A stretch of 64,000 bases of DNA, taken from positions 1 to 64,000 of the forward strand of contig DVGK01000160.1 in the NCBI GenBank assembly GCA_018712785.1, read 5' to 3'. This DNA comes from Candidatus Choladousia intestinavium. GTDB lineage: Bacteria > Bacillota > Clostridia > Lachnospirales > Lachnospiraceae. Both the position numbers and the translations under genes were made by a program. Of this stretch, positions 58,813 through 64,000 are shown in pieces; positions within the stretch are counted from its first letter, which is position 1; each line of letters opens with the position of its first letter. The notes beneath the pieces were generated by a model, which had not been told where the DNA came from, did not search any database, and worked only from the letters and a program-made list of their open reading frames with translations.

Positions 58813-58841
58813 ATTATAGCTGATTTGTCAGCTGTGTTCAA
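58813..58841 (-). promoter_or_regulatory. promoter of cupin-epimerase-aldolase genes with a dyad inside the spacer
   Basis: Minus strand TTGAAC-17 bp-TATAAT; the spacer contains AGCTGA-CAAA-TCAGCT. Confidence 0.65.
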
Positions 58842-58945
58842 CTCTTTCGCGAAAAAAATTTTTACGAGATCAAAAAAAATTGTATGATATGCATAATTAT
58901 TCTTTTGAATGATGTTATTTTTGCTCGTTATTTCCAACATTCTCC

Positions 58946-58974
58946 TTGACGGATGTAAAAAATTCCGTTATTAT
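58946..58974 (+). promoter_or_regulatory. promoter of the sugar ABC operon
   Basis: TTGACG-17 bp-TATTAT; ACGGA...TCCGT dyad in the spacer. Confidence 0.6.
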
Positions 58975-59005
58975 AGAAATCAATATATGAGAAACCGAAT
59001 ACGAT

Positions 59006-60535
59006 ATGAATAAGACTGGAGGGGATAAATTGGCAGAGAGTTACATATTAGAATGCTCCGGCATTTCCAAGGCTTTTGGCGGTACCCAGGCCCTTAAGGA
59101 CGTGCAGCTTCACGTCCGTCCCGGCGAAGTACATGCCCTTTTGGGAGAGAACGGAGCCGGCAAATCAACTCTGATGAAAATCATTATTGGCCTTTATAAA
59201 CAGGATGAAGGAAGCATCACCTGGAATGGACGGCCTTATCAGGCCAAGGGCCCCGTTGACGCGATTAAGCAGGGGATTTCCATGATTCACCAGGAGCTGA
59301 ATCCGGAACCTCATCTTACCATCGCGGAGACTATTTTCCTGAAGAGAGAGAGCACGGTTGGGAAATTTTTCCTCAACAAGAAGGCGCAGAATGAGCGGGC
59401 GGCAGAGGTTCTGAAAAAATTTGATTTTCCGTTCCCTCCTACAACGATGATGAAGGAGCTGACGCTGGCTCAGGTACAGATGATTGAGATTATCAAGGCG
59501 GTTTCCTGTGACGCGAAGCTGATCATTATGGATGAGCCTACCTCATCTCTGGACAGTGAGGAGACAGAACATCTTTTCAGGACGATCCGGGATCTGAAGT
59601 CCAGAGGCGTTGCGATTATCTATATTTCTCATCGTATGGAAGAAATTTTTGAAATCTGTGACCGGGTGTCGGTTTTCAGAGACGGAACGTATGTCAACAG
59701 CTGCGATATGAGCGGCGTTACCAGAGACGAGCTTGTATCCATGATGGTTGGACGAACTGTGAAGAATATTTTCCCCAAGGTGGACTGCAGGATCGGAGAG
59801 CCGGTTTTCCGGGTGGAGGGACTGTCTGGAAAAGGCTTCCATAACATCAGCTTTGAAGTGCGGGCGGGAGAGATTCTCGGTCTGTCCGGCCTGGTGGGGT
59901 CAGGGCGCAGCGAAACCATGCGGGCAATTTTTGGCCTGGATCCATTAACCTCAGGGAAGATCTATCTGGAAGGGAAGGAGATCAAGATCCGCCATCCAAG
60001 AGACGCCATTAAAAACGGAATCTGCATGGTAAATGAGGACAGAAAAGGGTACGGTCTCTGTCTTCAGCGCTCCATCCGTGAGAATATTTCCCTTCCGAAT
60101 CTGCCGAAAAGACAGAAAGGACTTCTTCTGAACCAGAGACGTGAAAAGAAAGAATGTGAAGAAGCGGCCAAGATGCTTACTGTTAAGTGCGCCAGCATTG
60201 AACACACAGGTCTTTCCTTGAGCGGAGGTAACCAGCAGAAGGTGGTTCTTGCCAAATGGCTGATGGACAACCCCAAGGTGCTGATTCTTGACGAGCCCAC
60301 CAGAGGCGTTGACGTGGGCGCTAAGTCTGATATTCACACTCTGATGTGCCAGTTTGCTGCAAAGGGGATGGCTGTCATTATGATTTCTTCCGAGCTTCCT
60401 GAAGTAATGGGTATGAGTGACCGTATCCTGATCTATCACGAGGGGACGCTGAACGGAGAGATCCAGCGCAGTGAGATTCTGGCAGAAAACGTCACGCAGA
60501 AACATATTCTAGCAAAAGAATTCGGCGGGGAATAG
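59006..60535 (+). CDS. sugar ABC transporter ATP-binding protein (RbsA/MglA type)
   Basis: Two ABC domains: GENGAGKSTLMKIIIG, LSGGNQQKVVLAKWLMDNPKVLILDEPTRGVDVGAK. TTG at 59030 after GGAGGGG may be the true start. Confidence 0.95.
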   Translation: MNKTGGDKLAESYILECSGISKAFGGTQALKDVQLHVRPGEVHALLGENGAGKSTLMKIIIGLYKQDEGSITWNGRPYQAKGPVDAIKQGISMIHQELNPEPHLTIAETIFLKRESTVGKFFLNKKAQNERAAEVLKKFDFPFPPTTMMKELTLAQVQMIEIIKAVSCDAKLIIMDEPTSSLDSEETEHLFRTIRDLKSRGVAIIYISHRMEEIFEICDRVSVFRDGTYVNSCDMSGVTRDELVSMMVGRTVKNIFPKVDCRIGEPVFRVEGLSGKGFHNISFEVRAGEILGLSGLVGSGRSETMRAIFGLDPLTSGKIYLEGKEIKIRHPRDAIKNGICMVNEDRKGYGLCLQRSIRENISLPNLPKRQKGLLLNQRREKKECEEAAKMLTVKCASIEHTGLSLSGGNQQKVVLAKWLMDNPKVLILDEPTRGVDVGAKSDIHTLMCQFAAKGMAVIMISSELPEVMGMSDRILIYHEGTLNGEIQRSEILAENVTQKHILAKEFGGE

Positions 60536-60548
60536 GAGGAACGGAAAG

Positions 60549-61529
60549 ATGGCTTCGAATAATAAAAAGAAAATCCTGGGAATGGAACAGGATAAGTTTA
60601 ATATGTTTATGGGTAAATATGGAATTGGTATTATTCTGATCGGCATGGTAATTATCATAGCCATTATGAAGCCGATGTTTATCAGACCCGGCAACCTGCT
60701 GAATATTTTTACCCAGATTTCCATTAACGGACTGATCGCTTACGGCATGTGCCTGGCCATTACCACCGGCGGCATTGACCTGACCGTAGGCGCGCAGCTG
60801 GCTCTTGTAAGCTGCATTCTCGGACAGCTTGTAGGCGTCAGAGAATGGGGATACCTGCCGGCCGGCATTGTGGCTGTGGCGGTAGCCGGACTGTTCGGTT
60901 TCCTGAACGGTGTGCTGATTTCAAAGTTTGATATGTTCCCCTTCGTGGTTACTCTGTCTACGCAGCTGATTGTCCGCAGTATCGCGCAGATCATCAGCAG
61001 CGGTCAGGCGGTGTCCATGGCGGATCCGGCTTTTAAGGCAATTTACGCAGGAAAGTTCGGCCCCATTCCAAGGCCCATTATCTATCTGGCCATCGTGGTT
61101 GTGATCATGTACATTATTATGCACTGGACCCGCTTCGGGCGCTACGTATACGCAGTGGGAGGCAATGTAAACGCTGCCATAGCCTCCGGAGTGAGTGTAT
61201 TCTGGACGAAGACCATGTGCTATACCATCAGCGGCGTACTGGCAGGACTGGCCGGTATCATCTTCACCAGCAAGACTGGTTCTGCCCAGTCCAACATTGG
61301 TATCGGGTATGAGACGGACGCGGTTGCGGCCTGCGTGCTCGGAGGTACATCCTTCGCGGGCGGAATTTCCACTGCGCCCGGCGTGCTTCTGGGAGCAATT
61401 ATCATCGGATGTATCTATAACGGAATGAACTTCCTGAGAATCGACTCCTACTACCAGTCTCTGGCAAAGGGCGTTGTAATCATAGGAGCAGTTCTTCTTG
61501 ATATGGTAATGAACAAGAAAAACCGGTAA
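60549..61529 (+). CDS. sugar ABC transporter permease (RbsC-like)
   Basis: LAITTGGIDLTVGAQLALVSCILGQLVG, YAVGGNVNAAIASGVSVFWTKTMCYTISGVLAGLAGIIFTSKTGSAQ. Confidence 0.95.
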   Translation: MASNNKKKILGMEQDKFNMFMGKYGIGIILIGMVIIIAIMKPMFIRPGNLLNIFTQISINGLIAYGMCLAITTGGIDLTVGAQLALVSCILGQLVGVREWGYLPAGIVAVAVAGLFGFLNGVLISKFDMFPFVVTLSTQLIVRSIAQIISSGQAVSMADPAFKAIYAGKFGPIPRPIIYLAIVVVIMYIIMHWTRFGRYVYAVGGNVNAAIASGVSVFWTKTMCYTISGVLAGLAGIIFTSKTGSAQSNIGIGYETDAVAACVLGGTSFAGGISTAPGVLLGAIIIGCIYNGMNFLRIDSYYQSLAKGVVIIGAVLLDMVMNKKNR

Positions 61530-61624
61530 GGGACAGTTTTCGGTACCGGCGGTAAAAATGTATGACATGGAGGATTCCATTGTTATAGAAGCAAAAACTA
61601 TTTAATTAAAAGGAGGAAATTTTT

Positions 61625-62608
61625 ATGAAACTCAAAAAACTTGCGGCGATTTCGATGACTGGGCTTATGGTAATGGGCATGGCTCTTCCGGCAGCGGCTG
61701 AAGAGGCAAAGACCGGCGATGTGAACGGCGACGGCAAGATTGTTGTAGGCTACATTTCCAAGAACCTGGTTGACCCCTTCCACGTACCGATCAATGATGC
61801 GGCGGAAGAGCTTCTTCAGGGTATGGTAGATGACGGAACCATTGATGAGTTTACAGGTATTCTTGATGGAAATACAGACGGCGCGAAGCAGTGCGACCTT
61901 GCTCAGGACTGTATTAACATGGCATGTGACTATGTAATCATTCTTCCCGCTGAGGCAGTAGCTTCTGACCCGGCCGTTACCTCTCTGGTAGATGCGGGCA
62001 CAAAGGTTGTTGTTGTGAATTCCAAGACAGACAGTACCGATGATCTGGCTCTGACCTACTGCGGATCTGATGATGTTTACGCAGGACAGCTTATGGCTGA
62101 GTACGTAATGGAGCAGGTTCCGGACGGCGGCGTTTACGTTCACCTTCAGGGTATCATTGGTAATTCCGCACAGATCCAGCGCGGCGAGGGTATTGTGAAT
62201 ACACTGGATTCTGAGAAGTGGGAGCTGGCGGCAGACGTTCCCTGCGACTGGGCGGCAGACAAGGCTGTAAATGCGGCGCAGGATTATATGGCACAGTACG
62301 GCGATGAACTGAAAGCGATTATCTGTGACAACGATGATATGTCCTCCGCAGCACAGCAGACCTGCAACGAAGCCGGAAGGGAAGATATCGTTTGCATCGG
62401 CGTTGACGGAAACCAGGGTCCTCTGTCTATGATTAAAGAAGGCACACTGGGCGCAACCGTTCTTCAGGACGGCGTAGGCCAGGTAACCGCTGGTATTGAC
62501 GCCATCAAGGCTGATATCGCAGGCGAGACGGTTGAGAAGGAATATGTAGTTCCTTTCGTACTTGTTACCTCTGAGAACGTAGACGAGTACCTTACTGCAG
62601 AAGAGTAA
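61625..62608 (+). CDS. sugar ABC transporter substrate-binding protein
   Basis: Signal peptide then GYISKNLVDPFHVPINDAAEELL; periplasmic-binding protein type 1 fold. Confidence 0.93.
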   Translation: MKLKKLAAISMTGLMVMGMALPAAAEEAKTGDVNGDGKIVVGYISKNLVDPFHVPINDAAEELLQGMVDDGTIDEFTGILDGNTDGAKQCDLAQDCINMACDYVIILPAEAVASDPAVTSLVDAGTKVVVVNSKTDSTDDLALTYCGSDDVYAGQLMAEYVMEQVPDGGVYVHLQGIIGNSAQIQRGEGIVNTLDSEKWELAADVPCDWAADKAVNAAQDYMAQYGDELKAIICDNDDMSSAAQQTCNEAGREDIVCIGVDGNQGPLSMIKEGTLGATVLQDGVGQVTAGIDAIKADIAGETVEKEYVVPFVLVTSENVDEYLTAEE

Positions 62609-62689
62609 AATGTAAAAAGAGCTGGAAGGAGCGGAGAGTACGCGGCGCGGACTTTTGCCTTCCGGGAATAAAAGCTCACAGAGAGATTT

Positions 62690-62720
62690 GGGGCTGTCGG
62701 ATTAATCCGGCAGCCCTTTT
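62690..62720 (+). terminator. terminator of the sugar ABC operon
   Basis: GGGCTG-t-CGGATTAATCCG-g-CAGCCCTTTTAAT. Confidence 0.8.
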
Positions 62721-62737
62721 AATATACTGAAAGAAAA

Positions 62738-62778
62738 ACGGGCAGGGAGAAAATGAATATTTTCTTCCTGCCCGACGG
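62738..62778 (-). terminator. terminator of the ADP-dependent kinase gene
   Basis: CGGGCAGGgAGAAAATgaatATTTTCTTCCTGCCCG; minus-strand copy is followed by TTTTTCTTTC. Confidence 0.75.
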
Positions 62779-62818
62779 CATATTTTCATAGAAAAAGTTT
62801 GAAGCATCCCCGTCCGCT

Positions 62819-64000
62819 CTACGGTCTGGGAATGAAAGCGCACTGCACGCCCGCCACAAAGGTATCGCCCAGGCCGATGGTATACTTGGGCTTTTCCATA
62901 TAGCGGGAGGGAACCAGGCAGACGCTGTGCTTCATATCTGTGCTGTCCAGCTCCCTGGCAAAGCGGAGGCCTGTTTCACTTAAAGGACAGGCCAGGGTTT
63001 CCCGGCAGTCCTCCAGCGTTCCGTACCGGCCTGTCCTGGCTCTGGTGCTGGCCATAAGGTTTCCTATAGTCAACCCCTTTTCTATTTTGACGCCCCTTAA
63101 TTCTTTTCCGTAGTACATGGAATAGTCTTTGGTGTGAAGAATGATGCCGTTTACTTTGTGGCGGTTCAGCACAAGCTCCAGGGCCCGGAGAATGTCCGGA
63201 AGAGAATGTTTGTCCATGGATTCTCCGCATTCCTGGGTATGCACGGCCAGCTCCTCTTCATTCATACCTAAAATATCCACATAGCGGGCCATAGTATGAT
63301 AGACCTCATGCTTTACCTGAGGGCTCAGATAATGGGCGCTCTCAAAATAAAAGATACAGCTGGGATTTCTTTCTTTTAAGGTTCTGTAATGTCTGTCCGC
63401 CTCCTGCAGGCGCTTTTTCAGAAGCTCCACATCCAGGATGGCGTTCAGACCTGAAATGTTGTAGGACAGGATCTGCTCTGCGTGTTCTTCCAGATACCGC
63501 TGAAAACCGGGATCAATCCGCAGATCTTTGTGGATGGTGTCATAATCCATGATCAGTCGGTTGGATAAGGGGACTGTGCAGGTCTTTTGGCCGATCCGGA
63601 AGGTGTCGCCCTTTGTGTATTGAAGAATCATATGATAGACCGGCATATCATCAGTGGCGATTTCCATAATAGGAACGGGACGTCCGTCCTTGATGGTATA
63701 CAGCTCCGGATAATTCATAAGCTCACATACAGGCTGGCACTTATCCGAAATGTGTGCCAGAAGAGGCATGCCTACAGCGGCCAGGGCGGCAGCGCCCTGA
63801 GCGCCGGTTCCGCCAAGGCCCCGAACTCCGGAAAAATGGCTGTTCAGATAGTCGCAGACCTCAGGCGCTGTTATGTCAATCTCGCCTCCGTCCCCCTGCA
63901 GCAGATAAGCGGCGGTGATCCGGGCCAGATCCTGCAGGCTGTCAATGGAATCTTCGGGAGATACCCGGGGAGTTTCCTTCAGGTATTCTTCGAGAAGACA
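62819..64000 (-). CDS. ADP-dependent phosphofructokinase/glucokinase family protein, N-terminus beyond window
   Basis: C-terminal KYTIGLGDTFVAGVQCAF; DILGMNEEELA; frame continues open past Met at 63769 to the right edge (GGTGAQGAAALAAVGMP). Confidence 0.7.
   Translation of the reverse strand, partial: CLLEEYLKETPRVSPEDSIDSLQDLARITAAYLLQGDGGEIDITAPEVCDYLNSHFSGVRGLGGTGAQGAAALAAVGMPLLAHISDKCQPVCELMNYPELYTIKDGRPVPIMEIATDDMPVYHMILQYTKGDTFRIGQKTCTVPLSNRLIMDYDTIHKDLRIDPGFQRYLEEHAEQILSYNISGLNAILDVELLKKRLQEADRHYRTLKERNPSCIFYFESAHYLSPQVKHEVYHTMARYVDILGMNEEELAVHTQECGESMDKHSLPDILRALELVLNRHKVNGIILHTKDYSMYYGKELRGVKIEKGLTIGNLMASTRARTGRYGTLEDCRETLACPLSETGLRFARELDSTDMKHSVCLVPSRYMEKPKYTIGLGDTFVAGVQCAFIPRP

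Noticed and set aside
1-64000. CRISPR array, prophage, transposon, tRNA or rRNA genes
   Set aside because: No regularly spaced direct repeats, transposase/integrase/phage proteins or tRNA-like clover sequences were recognised by eye; small tRNAs could still be missed without tRNAscan.

Overview
About 64 kb of a low-to-mid GC Firmicute chromosome, probably Lachnospiraceae/Clostridia judging from spoVG, GerA, SPOCS-LysM, a T-box leader, glgC/glgD and codon/SD style. Most of the window is ordinary core content: S41 protease, pyk, a two-component system, metY, YhaO/YhaN-like, nfo, prs, dnaD/dnaI, murC, glgCD, spoVG, malQ, ispE, gerA-type genes, argS, lrgAB, an amino-acid ABC transporter, hslO, nadE, a GH120-like xylosidase, thrS, infC-rpmI-rplT. 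The right end is a carbohydrate uptake/catabolism region (FGGY kinase, class II aldolase, TIM-barrel epimerase, divergent cupin isomerase, RbsABC/MglABC-like transporter) that ends in an ADP-dependent sugar kinase cut by the window edge. I saw no CRISPR array, prophage, transposase, tRNA or rRNA. The observations most worth following up are: (1) a three-gene cassette of membrane zinc-ribbon protein, DUF5685-like protein with two Asp-rich motifs, and J-domain/TPR protein with an 8-Cys tail; (2) two abutting pairs of perfect DnaA boxes upstream of dnaD-dnaI; (3) a gap-free shared promoter-plus-leader sequence upstream of both prs and the ribulokinase-like gene; (4) a GerAB-GerAC fusion truncated after GerAC domain I; (5) dyad operators placed inside or at core promoters (GntR/ispE operon, cupin operon); (6) an SD-sequestering hairpin before a DUF1540 gene; (7) a one-base homopolymer frameshift in a GNAT gene. 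All calls come from reading the sequence; no searches were run.
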